A DNA stretch of 64,000 nucleotides, from NCBI GenBank assembly GCA_900491605.1, contig UESW01004076.1, forward strand, positions 1,039,838 to 1,103,837, in the 5' to 3' direction. This document shows, in pieces, positions 21,202-36,300 of the stretch (its first letter is position 1; every line of letters begins with the position of its first letter). The position numbers were made by a program, and so were the translations under genes. The stretch comes from Calamus simplicifolius (lineage: Eukaryota > Streptophyta > Magnoliopsida > Arecales > Arecaceae). The notes under the pieces were generated by a model. It was not told where the DNA came from. It searched no databases and saw only the letters and a program-made list of their open reading frames with translations.

Positions 21202-22608
21202 AAAAGTAGGATAACACAACATGATCAAACATGGGGATTAAAATTATGGCTACGATGGACACAAGAATAGTGACAAAGTGATGTATTGAAAATCAAGGAA
21301 TAGGAATATGGAGGGCACGCAAAAGTTTATCCTAATCCATTCTCTTGTCATTAGGCTCTGATTCGATATGAGAAACCTAAAGAGCCCTCCAACAGTTCTA
21401 TTTCGACGTCCAAGGGGATTCAGTTAACCTTGGATCCCCAACGCTCAGGGTTTGCTAAGGTGAATTCCGATGTCTCTGTGAAAGCTCCTTTTGTGGTTGG
21501 AGATCACAATGGACAGTTATTGGATGTAGGAGGTAGGTAGTTTGTATGAAGCAATTGTACCCATGGCATCGAGAGGCAGCTTGCGAGAGGGTGATTTGCA
21601 AGGACGATTTGGTTGGAAGCTTGCTCGTTAACTATTGTCTACAGGGTGTGCCAACCCACAAGCATCAGTGGTCCTCACCATGTGATTCTCCAACTCCGGT
21701 TACATGGATGCAGAGTTTGAAGGCGTGCACTTCCCGGCCCTAACTCAAATACTCGGGGAGGGCAATAAAATCAACGGTATACCCCAAATTGACCGTTGGA
21801 TGCGCGCCGTGCGCAGGTAACCATAGCCTTGAGAGCATCAAGTCCAACTCCGAGCCACGGTCCGATTCCACCAGCCTTGCACGCATTCCCATTTTTCCTT
21901 TAATCTGAGCTCCAGTCGTGGCATAACAATGACATCATCTGAACATATTCTCGGGCAACCAATTTGCCAAACCAATTTTTTATCCTACTTATTCCCGAAG
22001 CACGCAATAAAACTAGATGGACTTCAATCATTTAAACTTTGAGAGTGTCTCCACTCTCCGGGGAGCCAACGTCGTACAGTGGAATGTGGTGGCTGTCCAT
22101 CAAATTATTCTCGCTCACGGAGGTCACCGCAGCCTCTTTCCAGCCCGGGTCCAAAGTTTCTTCGAATGCGCTCCACCACAGCCAATGAGCGGAGGTGGAC
22201 AAGCGATCCACCGATCGATCAGACGGCTTTGATGAGCGAAGAGGTAGATTCATAGCTACGGCCGACTCACACGCTTTGTTTTCTAATTCATTTCTGTTGA
22301 CGGCCACTCGGATGTCTCCCGTGCTGTTTCTTTTAAGCTAATAAATAAATTTCCATTTCCAGCTCACATAAAAATCAAAATCTAAAATACCGGTGCATAG
22401 GAATAAAAAAAAAATCAGCAAATACCAAAAAGAGAATAAAAGAGACACCTCGCTTGCTCTTTTATATATGTTTTTTTTTCCCCTGCTATTTAGATCCGCT
22501 CCTCCTCTCTCCTTCCGCTGCTCTAGATCCACAGGGGCGTCGGAGTCCCGCGCTGCCGGAACCCTAGCCCCGTATAAAACCCTTGAGCGGGCCGCCGATC
22601 TGGTCGCC
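21202..22608. other. Intergenic region and promoter side of the clathrin gene
   Basis: Holds a LINE RNase H relic (see separate entry), then about 850 bp of mixed sequence, then a CT-rich patch (22497-22520) and gaaccctagcccc (22559-22571) directly before the ATG. A weak TATA-like tttatatatg lies at 22460. No other gene is seen. Confidence 0.5.
21405..21650 (+). pseudogene. LINE-type RNase H fragment
   Basis: Translated pieces resemble the RNase H domain at the end of plant L1-type LINEs. A Val-Asn-Ser-Asp-x-Ser-Val-Lys start (about 21450) is followed by Gly-Asp-His-Asn-Gly-Gln-Leu-Leu and Gly-Gly-Arg. After a frame change comes Tyr-Glu-Ala-Ile-Val-Pro-Met. Short, broken and without the rest of the element. 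Confidence 0.45.
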
Positions 22609-25600
22609 ATGGCCGCGGCCAACGCTCCGGTCAGCATGCGGGAGGTCCTGACTGTGAGTGCCGCTGTCTCTTGATTTGCGCTCTCTCTCGCAGCGGTGTT
22701 TTTTTTTTGTGTGTGTGTGTGTCTCATTGTTTTGGTTTTGTTTCGTTGAATTCTATCCCGACCGAGGGTTCGAATAAACGCTGGAGAATTTTGAGACTTG
22801 ATTCTTGAATTCTCCATTGTCTTGCCGTGAATTTGTTGGAGAATCGCGGATCTGTTCAGATCCGCCGAATGAAGTAAACCCTGGAGTTTTGCAGTCTAAT
22901 GTTTGTTTGGATTTGCATCGATGGCAGCTTCCAAGCCTGGGGATAAATCCACAATTCATCACCTTCACGCACGTAACGATGGAGTCGGAGAAATATATGT
23001 GTGTGAGGGAGACTTCTCCGCAGAACAGTGTCGTTATAATCGACATGAACATGCCGATGCAGCCATTGAGGAGGCCTATCGCTGCGGATTCGGCATTGAT
23101 GAATCCCAACAGCAGGATTCTTGCTCTCAAAGGTAACCCACTTGTTTCCCTTTGAAATCTAAATTTGTTGGTCTTGGGCATGGAATTGCTTCCTGTTTTG
23201 GCGCTAGACATTGTTAGACTGGTACTCTTTTATGCATTATTTGCTGGAAACAAAACAAGATAACCAAATATTGAATCATGAACGCTCAATTCTTCCCTGC
23301 TGCTGACTGCTAGGTGCTGCTAGTTATCAGTAAAATCACTAAATAATTTCTTTTTTAAATATAACCTCACAGGTTTTCAGTTTATCATTTAACTTAAAAT
23401 AGCAGATAAATCATGCTTGCAGAGTTCATCAACTGATCCATCAAATATGTCTGAGCCAAACTGATGTGATTCTTAGGGCTTAGGGTTCACATACAGTGTG
23501 GTCTAGTTTTATCGGTTAGAACCATTAGATGAGTATGAGTTTTGGAGCTTTATCATCTCTTGCTGTCAAGACAATCTGAGTCTTGGCACAGAAGGGATTT
23601 TGGTGGGATATTGATAGTACGATTTGGATCGGATGAATTCTTCTATCTCAGGACTTATGAAAGGGACATTCTGCTGGAATATTTGGAATATGAGGTGAGG
23701 ATTTAGAAAGTTTTTAGAACTGTAAACAAGTAATTATTGGTTTCTTGGAATATTCTGAGATAACTAGGAAGATTGCATGGAATCAAAGGGACTAGGTGAA
23801 AGACTATATGAAACCAGGGAAGGGCTGTAAGGGTTTAAGAGAGGATTGCAATCCAAATGGGAGATTAGTATATGAAAAATAGATTGGGTTTGTTATTTTG
23901 TCACTAATTTGTTCTGTAACCAGTGGTTGTAAATGGAGTGGAGAGGCAAAGAAGGATAAGAAACAAAAGGAGGAAAGAAGAAGGAAGACTTGTGGGGAAA
24001 GAAAAAATGGAGGAATTAAGAGAAAGCACACTACATCTTGTCTTCTATTTTCAAAGGAGGAAAAACATAAAATTTGAATCCCTTCTTGCCCTCTTCTTGC
24101 TAGGAATTTCTCTAGATTGTAATAGTCACTGGAGAACTATATGTATCAAGTCGAGCACTGTGGAACTTTTATTCTATTGTCTCGCATGGGTATCCCTAGA
24201 TTTTCTCACAAAACAAGAGTCTAAAATATATTCTATAGATGTTATAAAGAACAGTTGACTAAGCTCTTAAGTGGCACCTTGGAACTTTTATTCTATTGCC
24301 TTGCATGGCCATCCCTAGGTTTTCTCACAAAAGAAGATTGTATAATATACTCTATAGATGTTATAAAGAATGGCTGACTAAGGACTTAAGTAGTCACTTA
24401 AACAGTCATGCAATGCCAGCTGCTTAAGTGGTACCTTAAAAAACCAAGCAATTTAAAGAAAAATTAGGAGCCATTTAGTTTGCAAAGATGGGCTTCTGGA
24501 ATGGGAATCGAAATCACCAATTCCGATTATAGTTGATTGTTTTCATGGAATTGAAATCCGATTCCTATTCCACCTGGAATGGAATAAAAATCATCTTTTA
24601 CCCTCTTTTTGGATGGAGAGAAAACTAGGGAGGAAAGAAAACTAGGAGGGAAAATAGGAGAGAAAATGAAATTTATCTTGTTGGATGGAGAGAAAAGTCG
24701 GAAGGAAAGAAAACTGGAGGGGAAAACAGAGGGAAAAAAGTGGTGGGCCCCACATAAAAGTTTTCTCTCCGAAACCGGAGAGATTTCGGAGAGAAAACTC
24801 AAAAATGCTTTCTTTTTTTTCATTCTAATATTGACTCTTCCAAAAAAATAACCGATGCATTTTTTAATCATCTATAATAAGGATATTATTGTTATTATAA
24901 ATTATCAACTTTTCTCTCCTCTCTATTTCCTCTCACTCATCCAAACAGAAGGAGAGAAAATATTTTCTCTTTAATTTTCTTTCCTCTCACTTCTCTTTTC
25001 TTCCAGTTTTTTTTCCTCCCACTTTTCTCTCCATCCAAACAGAGCATTAAGGATGATTAGAAATCCGGACTCTCACGTAAGATTACGATTTTCATTTCAA
25101 CCGTAACCTTTCTCATCCTTCTCGCTTGCTCAAAGCACCCAGTGCCAAGCATATATTTTAGTCAAACTAATGGTATAAATATATGCCAGACACAAGCTGT
25201 CTTATCACAACATGAATAGTATAAATATGCTGTAATCACACATTAAAAAAATAAGATAAAATCATGCAAACCGATGTTTCTCTTTTTATTTTATTGAAAA
25301 ATAAAATAAAGTTTTAGTCAAACCCTCAAGATTAAAATCCTAAAATAATTCATAGTCAAACCCAAGATGCAAACCTGATGTCACTCCTTTTTCTAATCTT
25401 GGATTAAGGGAGAGCCAAGAAAACGAACCCACCATGCTTTTCTAAATATTGATTGAACTTCTATTTTAGGTAAACAATTACAATCAACAACTATATTTTT
25501 CTATGAATTTTGAGGAATAGAATTGAAAACCTAAACTGATTCAATTCCGAGGTTGAGATGAACTAAACAACAACTATGGGAATCAATCTAATTCCGATTT

Positions 25601-28600
25601 TGTTTCTCATGTGAACTAAACAGATGGAGGAAATAGGTGATTCCAATTCCAATTTCAATGGAATCTGATTCCGATTTTGATTCCAATTCCAATGTTGAAC
25701 CAAATGGGCCCTTAGTGTTGTTGTGGATCATCGGATATAAATTGATACCACACAGCTTGCAGTCCACCAATGTCACCATTATACAAAGTTTGTTTTTATT
25801 AGTGCTTCATTAAGAATACAAGACTCAACCATTATACTCGAGTTTTGTTTACCCGCTTAAGTAAAACTTCAAAAAATGATGCAAGATTATCGGTAACTAT
25901 TCATACTTGATGGCTTTATTACTTACGTGAGATATCTGACATGAGAGAACTGGGAGAAGCATCTAGAGTTGTTCAATGTGACCCTTCTTTCTAAATTTGA
26001 AATGATGTCTTTAACTTTGTTAGACACCATTTGGCAAATGAAGTTGTCAAAATTCCTGTATATACTCAGTCCCTTCTTTTGTTGAAGAGAAGAATCAGAT
26101 AGCAAATACACTTTATATGCCATATTATTGTCATTTGGCTTAATAAATAGTGAATTATTATGTCCGCTTTGTTCATAACTCATATAGGAGATGTCAATCT
26201 ACTCATTATTAATCTCTATTTGTAGGCTCTGTTGACTTATTTCCTAAAATTCCTGTTACATTATCTTGAAGTAATGCTTGTCCATTTTCAGTTAGAAATG
26301 TTGTGGACATTGGTGGCTTCTATTATTTCTACCGCTCAACTTGAGTTTATACATTCTTGACACCCAGTATGTTGTTGGACTGGGTTTCACCTCTCCATTG
26401 TATCTGCTAATTCCACCCTCACTTTGGTAGCTTTTGTGACATTATCACCATCCATTTTGATTTATATTTCAGAAAATCTTGTGTTCTCTTCATTAGTCCA
26501 TATAGATAAGAACTTTTTAATGAGCAATCCATTACCATGTGACTATTTAAGCAACTAATTTTTAACATAATTCTTTTTCCTTATTACTATAGATGAATGG
26601 ATATTATGGATTAGACATTAAGGGACTACAGTATTAGTATAAAACTAAGAGAAGCAGAGTATATGGCATAAAATTTCAAAGCAAATAAAACAAAATTAAG
26701 GGTTTTGTAAAATGATGGACAAGGGATGCTACAATATTGTTGATTTCACTATGCTTTATTCATTTCACTAGAGAATGGAGAGAGAGAAGACGACGTTTCT
26801 ATTGGAATTAGAGCTTGGTAAATGGAGTGGTTTTAGGCATTTTTTGGATGTTATGTGATAGGGCAAATCAAAGCAATTTAAGGAAAAAACTATATAATGG
26901 TAATAAGGCTAAATTTTTTTTTTGTCATAATTCTTCATGATTGGGATGTAAAGGCGTTCTAAATGAATATGGTAGAAGTGAGAATTTGGGATGGATGTGA
27001 TGTAAGGAAGGTTGAGTGAGGAGCAAGCAGGTTGGGGTAGAGGTGGGAATTACATGATTTGGCTAGAAGGTGATGGAGCTTAGTTGAGATGGTATAGACT
27101 TGTGCAGTGGAGATTCTGAGGTTGCTGTTTTATGGAGAGGTGCTCAAAATTTATCAAAAGGTTTAACAAGGGGAGCGGGATCTGAGGTAATATGGATGTA
27201 AAATGTGATACAGGACTTGAGAAACTTTTATGACAGAAACAGGACCTGAGAAACTTGCAGTAACACTAGTGCAGCAAGCTTGTAAGGATACAAATATAAC
27301 CTTTGCTAGTAAGTTTCATGAATAAATTCAGTGATGCTTATTTCTATCTGTCAATACATTTTACAATGCTATTACCTTTTTTTTTTGCTGGTATGTGCAC
27401 TCAATTTATTGGTTATTGATATTCTATGTGAATTTGTAGCCCAACTACCGGGAACCACTCAGGACCACCTACAAATATTCAATATTGAGGCAAAAGCAAA
27501 AATAAAATCACACCAAATGCCAGAACAGGTAAATTGCTCCGTTGAAAACTTTTGATGACTAATTTTGTTGCCTATTTCCCTAGTTGTTGTGATTTATCCC
27601 AAAATCCAGATGGTGAAATTCTTTATTGATTTGGATGTGCAGGTTGTCTTTTGGAAGTGGATCACTCCAAAGATGTTGGGGCTGGTAACACAAACCTCTG
27701 TGTATCATTGGTCAATAGAAGGTAGTGATTCTCTTGGTACACAGATTATGAAATTAGTTTTTTTCATATTAATTTGTTGATAATACAAGTTCTATGTATT
27801 TAATAAATGTCCATCATTAAGTAGCATGCCTTGATATCTAATATGCAGGTGATTCAGAGCCTGTGAAAATGTTCGATAGAACAGCCAATTTAACAAACAA
27901 TCAGATTATCAACTATCGGTGTGACCCAACTGAAAAGTGGCTGGTTCTTATTGGAATTGCACCAGGTGCTCCTGAGGTATGCTGAATTTATTATTGTCGG
28001 TCTGTGTTTCAATATCTCAGAATAGTGTGGGCTTTTATGGTTGTATGATAGATATATTGCATTTTTTGTGGATATGATAATATTAAGGAGTTATGCTTGA
28101 TATGTGTGGCATCATTTTATTGTGTCCCTGCCTGCATATTATCAAAGATTCAAAATGTTTATTGCTTAAGTTTCATATCATCTATAAAATAAATTGGAAG
28201 TACCAAGGGATAATTACAGGTGCATTTACTTTAATTTTGCTGGTTTGGCAAAATGGGGAGAAGGGAAATTTACTTTTTACCATATCTAAATCTAGCCTAT
28301 TGTGTAAAAATTATATTCTCTTTTTTTCATTTTTTTGCAGTTTATTTTTTATGGCAGTGGTTTGTTGCATGAATAAAGGTAATTTCAAGTCACTTTTGCA
28401 TAGAAATGAATAATCTGATGAGTCTTCTGGGGCCTCTAGAGAACAACTTCATGATTGTCAAGCACTAAAAATGAAAATTCACCAAGCATGACAGTAGCTG
28501 CGGACATGTGGCAGAATTTTTGGGGGACCTCATTGGCAGAGTGAAAAACTAGGAGAATCTTACTGAGGTACTGCATTTTGTATTGAACATACAACTTAGT

Positions 28601-31600
28601 ATCATTGGGATCTAATCTTTTAAGATAGAATATAAGCCATGCAACATTGTGGCTTGCTCAAGACTTGGGGATGACAGTGGCTTGTCCACTGGAGTACTTA
28701 GTTTCTGTCTTTTCATTCTTTAACTTTGGCACTTGAACATTCAAATTGTTTTTGATTGTGCTTTTGTCAATTTGACAATCTCAGCCAAAAGATATTCCAC
28801 TTCGTAATTTAGTGGATGCCATATGTTGCAAAGTCACGAACATATGGATGAATTTTTTTTGAGTGAATACGGGCTTCCCATCACAGTGAAGAAATAGTTG
28901 TTTTGGGTTACTTAGGAGTCAGGATCAATACAAATGACCAGCCTGGTATTGGGAAATATCTTGAATAGGTGACAATTATAGGTCGCAGGTTTGATATTGA
29001 GTTGAGTGAATGTCCTTAGTTAAAGTTCGGCATTGTATGTTGTGTGATGGATGCCGATTCTTGGTTTCAATTCCTTCATTTCCCCTCTTGTGCTTACAAA
29101 ACCTTCTGTCTTTGTATTGCATTGGCCGACTTTGGAATGGTGAATGTCACAATTTAGTCATCGTCTTCTGGATTTTATAATGAAGCAATCTACTGGTTGT
29201 ATTATTCCCCAAAATTTGGGTTGACATAACATGATCTTACACAAGTCATGTATTTCCATCTTCATGTGTAGTGGAGGATTTGGTGAACCATTTTCTTATA
29301 TTATTGTATTTTCGTTAGGTTGATTTAGATAAGTATACCTAATTAGTTCATTAATTGGTTAGAATATCCCTTATTCCACTACCTATATCAAACTTGTTAT
29401 TTGGCTGTCTTCTACCACTTATGTGTATGGAATTGATGGAGGATCTCTCTCATATCTTTATTCAAAGCTCTTTATGATGGTATTTTGTGTGTTAAACTAG
29501 ACTATAGACATTATCTTAGCTGTAGTGTTGAAGAAAAATGTTTCATGGGGATACTGCATTAGAAAGTTGGTCTCCTAACTCTTTAAGTTTAAAAACTAAT
29601 CAGCAGGTGATATGCATTTATCATGCAAGAAACTTGTGGATCTTAATACCTCTTTTCCCCAAAATTTTGGTTGCAGAAACCGCAACTGGTTAAAGGGAAC
29701 ATGCAGCTTTTTTCTATGGATCAGCAGCGTAGCCAGGCCCTTGAAGCACATGCAGCATCATTTGCATCATTCAAGGTGAAATTGTGATCATTTGTTTTTT
29801 TTTTTTGTTAATCCTGATGCTTGCACATTCTATTCAGTTTTTTTTTTTTTTTGGCTTATGCTGCCATTATTGACTTGGACTTGTACGCGTTTTCTTTACA
29901 GGTTGCTGGAAATCAGAATCCCTCTATTCTTATTTGCTTTGCTTCAAAGACCTTCAATGCTGGACAGATAGCTTCAAAGTTGCATGTGATAGAACTTGGT
30001 GCCCAGCCAGGTTGTATTCATAATTACTGCATTTTTCACAAATCTAGATATTTCTAAAATAATTTGTTTTATGTCTTACCATTTATTCTTGATATTACTA
30101 TTGCTACCTCTTGTAGCTTACATTTAAGACTCAAGATTTTTTTTTTCTTTTCCTTCTAAATGTGCCATCATGCTTAATCAGCCAACTGAGTAGTTTTTCT
30201 GTGTTGGAGCAATGATCTTGTTTTAGATGAACTTTTGCAGATCTTCTTGGCAGCTTTACTTTTTTAAAGTATATTTCTTGTTTAATTTTTCTTTGACAGC
30301 TAATAGTTAACCCTCCTCTGCTTGTTATCTAACCATACAGCATATGAGCCGATTTTCCCTCATACTTACATGCTAGTGTTTTTCATCAGGTAAACCAGGT
30401 TTCACAAAAAAACAAGCAGATCTGTTCTTCCCACCAGATTTTGCTGATGACTTTCCTGTGGCAATGCAGGTACAATAACTTGACATTCTATTGAAACTAT
30501 ACTAAAAGACTTATGACATCATGTCCTCAAAATTTTAAACTAAAGCACTGTTATCTGGCAGATCTCTCAAAAGTACAGTTTGATATATGTGATCACAAAG
30601 CTTGGTCTTCTATTTGTGTATGATTTGGAGAGTGTTGCAGCAGTTTACAGAAATAGAATCAGTCCAGATCCTATATTTCTAACAACAGAAGCTTCAACAA
30701 TTGGTGGCTTTTATGCTATTAATCGGAGAGGGCAGGTTCTTCTTGCAACAGTTAATGAAGCAACCATTGTGCCCTTTGTTAGTGGCCAGGTATGTGTACG
30801 TCTTTTCATTTCCATGTGCTTACATCAATTTTTAAATGTTACATTGATGATCATTTGTGATTACTTCCTCAGTTGAACAATCTGGAGCTTGCTGTTAATC
30901 TTGCCAAACGAGGAAATCTTCCTGGAGCTGAAAACCTGGTAAACTTTAATGTCCTGATTTTCTGTCTTTTTCTTCCCTTACCTCCTCATAATCTTATGTT
31001 TACGTGGGAAAATCCACAAATTATTATAAGTTTCCCTCCTAGCAAGTCACTGATTCCTGAAATATTTAAGAGTCATTTCTATACGCATGCAAACTGAATT
31101 GAACTTAATGTAACTTGTGAAAATTGGAGACAATTGAGACTTGCAACAACTCCCCTCATTAGGTGTGCAGGAAGGTGGTTTTTTTCAGTCACTGACACTG
31201 TTTCCCATATATCAGGTCACTAGGTGACAGTCCTTTTCCTCAAACCTGTTATTTTTATTCACTTCATTTTCATTCAGTTAAAAAACTGATAAAAGTATAA
31301 TTTCTATTACAGTCCAATCAAGCCTTATAGATAGCACAGAACTAGTTGGTGATGGTAGGATAATCTTGTTACAGTTAGGGTGGTCAAAGCTGGAGCACAT
31401 GCGTTGTTGCTTGATAATTAGTTTGTTGGTGCTGTGCATCATCAAGTGAGATTAAGAATTGAAATTAAAATATTATGAGTTTTTTCTTTGATTTGGAATA
31501 ATCACAGCACTGGATTTAATCCACTTCAGAATTTTAAATGTAGGAACTCCTCAATTATCAGTCGTCAGTTTTGAGTTCAAAATGATTTAGTCTTGAATAG

Positions 31601-33283
31601 AACAGAGTGAAGGAATCAGATTCATGTAGCCGACCCCATGTAATTGGAAAAAGGCTTTAGATGAGTTGAGTTGACTTGACTTGACTTGAGTTTTGAGTTC
31701 AAAATTTTAATCTCCCAAATAGGGTTTATGATCTCGGGGGGCTATCATTTGAATAATTCCAAACTGGTTAAGTCTCTCTTTTTGCTGCATCTATAATCAT
31801 CGTTTCCTGTAACTATGCCGATCTGCAGACCTAAGATAATACATCACATTGGAAGTTTTTATAGAGTTTTCAATTATTTATGTATTTTATTACTAAGTGC
31901 AAAAATAGAAATTTTAATGATTAATAACTTGGTTTAGATGATATATTCCTTAATAAATTTGTTAGACATCCCAAGTCAGCTCCCTGTATAAATGGCACCA
32001 TCATGCATAGCAGCACCCTATATTGAGTCATATTCTCCTTGAGTTCAATTTTATCGGCAATGAAAAATAAAATTTGACTTGCCACAGATAGTTATAAGGG
32101 CATTGATGGATACATTGTTTCCTATGTGTGGCTTTATAGCTATGCATATATAAATTTGGAGATATTCGGTGTAAATGCCACCGTCCAGGGTTGAGCCAGG
32201 AACCTCTCCCCAACACATGTGCTTGGAAAGCAGTTCTCAACTGGTATTCTCCAGTCTTGTTGGCTATAAGAATTATAATTTAACCTCTTTTTTCTGTGGG
32301 AACAGAATTTCATTTCTTTTCTTGGTATGGATGCTTCAAGGCTGTCGAAAAATCTAGCTACATAAAATATATATCATTTTATTGTTTGTTCATTCCATTG
32401 TTTTAAGATAATGCTTATATAGCCTAACACCGCCAGTTTATTTAGTTAAATAATTTTGTTTTGACATGTATTCTTGTTTATCAATCCAAATTTCCAAACT
32501 ACACGAATGAGTCCTATTATGGTGCTATGATTTGTAGCCAACACATTTGCACCATGTCCTTTTTCAATTGTAGTCAGTTTTATGACAGCTTCCTCATCCA
32601 CTATCATTTTTGTTAATGCAGGTTGTGCAGAGGTTCCAAGAACTGTTCTCACAGACAAAGTATAAGGAGGCTGCAGAACTTGCTGCAGAGTCTCCACAAG
32701 GGATTCTCAGGACCCCTGAGACTGTTGCAAAATTTCAGGTAGTTGGTGTATCTTTTGTACATTCCTTGTTTTGCTTCCATGCTGATTAATAGCTTCTATT
32801 GCCATATTTTATTTGTTGTGGCCTTATGACTATTCCTTTCAGCATTATGCTAAACTTCTAAAGCAATTGCTTAAGTCAAAGCTCAGTTTGAATATGTTTT
32901 GTTCTTCATCCTCTTTGCCTTGTTGGTTTATGGAAACATGTCCATTGCTATGAATAAAATTGTTGCATTTGTTTTTGTTGTCATTTCAATATCTTTTGCT
33001 TAAAAAAAGTTCTGCTATGGATTTCTCAGTGTGTTGACATTATGCAGAGTGTTCCTGTGCAATCTGGGCAAACACCACCACTATTGCAATACTTTGGGAC
33101 ATTGTTGACAAAGGGAAAACTCAATGCCTTTGAATCGTTGGAGTTATCGCGCCTTGTTGTCAATCAGAATAAAAAGAATCTTTTGGAGAATTGGTTGGCT
33201 GAGGACAAGCTTGAGTGCAGTGAAGAGCTTGGGGATCTTGTGAAGGTAGAAGACTTTGTCCTGTGAACCTTGTTTAGTGTTCA

Positions 33284-33322
<39 letters not shown>

Positions 33323-36300
33323 CTATCTGTATCTCTATCTATCTATCTATCTACCAAAGGTTAAACCATTTTGTACAGCCGATGATGTGTTGCCCCTGGT
33401 TCTGTTGTAGACTGTGGACAATGACCTAGCACTGAAAATATATATTAAAGCAAGGGCTACTCCAAAAGTTGTTGCTGCTTTTGCTGAAAGGAGGGAGTTT
33501 GACAAGATTCTCATTTACTCCAAGCAGGTAATTGGCATAAATGATGTAGGTGGGGTGTAAAATTAATAGAGAGGTTTGATGTTATTCCATTTGCATTTTT
33601 TAGCAATTATATTCAGGACAACAAAACAGATTTTGTGAAATATAATATTGAATCTGACTGAAGACTTAATATTTTGGAAGCTGGACTCTCACGATGGTTA
33701 TGTTCCTCTCTTGGATGCAGGTTGGATACACACCAGATTATCTTTTCCTTCTGCAAACAATTCTAAGATCAGATCCTCAGGTAATTTAGGTTCAGCTGCT
33801 TAAAATTTTGGAATAATGTTCATCCCTTGCATTGTATGACATATGCTGTAAGAATGAAATGTACAGATCAAATTTCTGTAATTGACATAGCTTTAAATAT
33901 TGCACCATATGTTCATTAAGTTACCCTTCAGCCCTTAATGTCCCTTGCATTAAGTTGATGTCTATATTTTGAGCATTTCCTGTCCTTATTTCATGCGGAA
34001 TGTGTGACTTATAGTTTATTGAATAATGCACATCCTAAAAGTAGTTCGGTGTGTAATATGTACAAAAATTATGACAGGGAGCAGTGAATTTTGCACTTAT
34101 GATGTCTCAAATGGAGGGTGGCTGTCCAGTCGACTATAACACAATAACAGATCTTTTCCTTCAGGTACAACTGCACTCGCTTTTATATAACCCTGGAAGT
34201 GGGCAATTTGTTGTGTTTCATCTGAACTTTACACCATTATTATCTGCACCTTTGTCTATTGTAGAGAAACTTGATCCGAGAGGCAACAGCATTTCTGCTT
34301 GATGTCCTGAAGCCAAATTTACTGGAGCATGCTTTCCTTCAAACTAAGGTGATGTGTTGCGTCTGAAACTATGTTTTATACATATGTACAAATTTGCATG
34401 GCATCATGCTAAATTTAATGATCAAATAATTACTGTAGGTGTTGGAGATCAATCTGGTGACGTATCCAAATGTTGCAGATGCTATACTAGCTAATGGAAT
34501 GTTCTCCCATTATGATCGCCCTCGAATTGCTCAACTATGCGAAAAGGCTGGATTGTATATGAGAGCCCTTCAGGTGAGACAGGTTTCTATACACATGATT
34601 ATGTGAACTACAATATTTGTAGTTCTCGAGATGATTGGATTGACACAAGTTTGTAAATGCAGCATTATACAGAATTGCCTGATATCAAGCGTGTCATTGT
34701 AAATACTCATGCCATTGAGCCACAGGTTTGTCATCTGTGGGTGCACTAATTTGGTCCTATAAACTATATGTTGATGCTGATTTTTCAAAATTGTTCATGT
34801 TTCCAGGCACTCGTGGAGTTCTTTGGTACCCTATCCAAGGAGTGGGCACTAGAGTGTATGAAGGATCTTCTGCTGGTAAATCTGAGAGGAAATCTTCAGA
34901 TAATTGTTCAGGTAGTTTTTTTGTTCTGCCTTTTGTAGTATTATTGCTGTGTTATTCTATTGGATGTTATTAACAAACTTATGTCTGCAGGTTGCCAAAG
35001 AGTATTCTGAGCAGCTGGGTGTGGATGCTTGCATAAAACTTTTTGAGCAATTTAGGTCTTATGAAGGTCTTTACTTCTTCTTGGGATCTTATCTGAGTTC
35101 AAGGTATTTTAACTATTTTCATTATATTTGCTTCTGTAACAGGCATGGCTAAGATCATATATTAATTTTCTTCTCATTTAATTAAAATATTTGTTATTTA
35201 TACAGCGAAGATCCAGATATACACTTTAAGTATATTGAGGCAGCAGCCAAGACTGGACAGATCAAAGAGGTTGAGCGTGTGACAAGAGAATCAAACTTTT
35301 ATGATGCAGAGAAAACGAAGGATTTTCTGATGGAAGCTAAGCTTCCTGATGCACGCTCATTGATAAATGTCTGTGATCGTTTTGGTTTTGTCCCAGATTT
35401 GACTCACTACTTGTACAGAAATAACATGCTTCGATATATTGAAGGTTATGTTCAAAAGGTAAGACTCTTTAAAATAAATAGACTTAATTTGATTTTGCTC
35501 AACCATTTGTTTTGGTATACCAGATCTGCAGGATGGCTTTCATCTGTGGCAAGTTTTTGTTAACAATGTTGAAAATATGACAAAATTAACTTGGAATTGT
35601 CTGTTATTTATTTTATAGGTGAACCCAGGCAATGCCCCTCTGGTGGTTGGACAGCTGCTAGATGATGAGTGCCCTGAAGATTTCATTAAAGGTCTTATTC
35701 TTTCAGTTCGTTCTCTCCTTCCTGTTGAGCCTCTTGTGGATGAATGTGAGAAGAGGTTTGTATCACCTGACCTTACTTTATCTTTCTCTCGTCATCTGTC
35801 TTGCTTATTTGTTGTATCTGTTGATTGTAGGAACCGTCTTCGATTACTCACACAATTCCTGGAACATCTTGTGAGTGAGGGGAGCCAAGATGTGCATGTT
35901 CATAATGCTTTGGGAAAGATCATCATTGACAGCAATAACAACCCAGAACATTTTCTCACCACTAATCCATATTATGATTCACGTGTTGTGGGAAAATACT
36001 GTGAGAAACGGGATCCCACCCTTGCAGTTGTTGCGTACAGACGTGGACAGTGTGATGATGAACTTATAAATGTCACAAATAAAAACTCTCTGTTTAAACT
36101 TCAGGCCAGGTATACTTTCTGTATCATTTCATCTCAAGTGCATCTCATAACTTTGCCATACTTATACATGTGCTTTATTTATAATGACATATTTCTGTTG
36201 TCCCATGCAGATATGTTGTGGAAAGGATGGATGCTGATCTTTGGGAGAAAGTTCTTCAACCTGATAATCAATGTAGAAGACAGCTTATTGATCAGGTTGT

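Larger units (their letters stand above)
23133..27439 (+). other. Clathrin intron 2 (4.3 kb)
   Basis: The largest intron of the gene. It holds a 119-bp tandem duplication (24161-24398) and two nested MITEs (24467-25711). The rest (23133-24160 and 25715-27439) has no recognisable gene; the ORFs there look random. Confidence 0.85.

Noticed and set aside
22338..22817. Minus-strand ORF of 159 codons across clathrin exon 1
   Set aside because: Antisense to the promoter and first exon; low-complexity product and no known family.
22753..23211. Minus-strand ORF of 152 codons
   Set aside because: Shadow of clathrin exon 2, whose plus-strand reading is certain.
24527..24871. ORFs on both strands in the inner MITE
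   Set aside because: Phe/Ser-rich and Lys/Glu-rich products of the purine/pyrimidine arms of an inverted repeat.
33286..33353. Short repeats as a possible CRISPR-like array
   Set aside because: Simple CT and ATCT microsatellite without spacers, in a plant intron.
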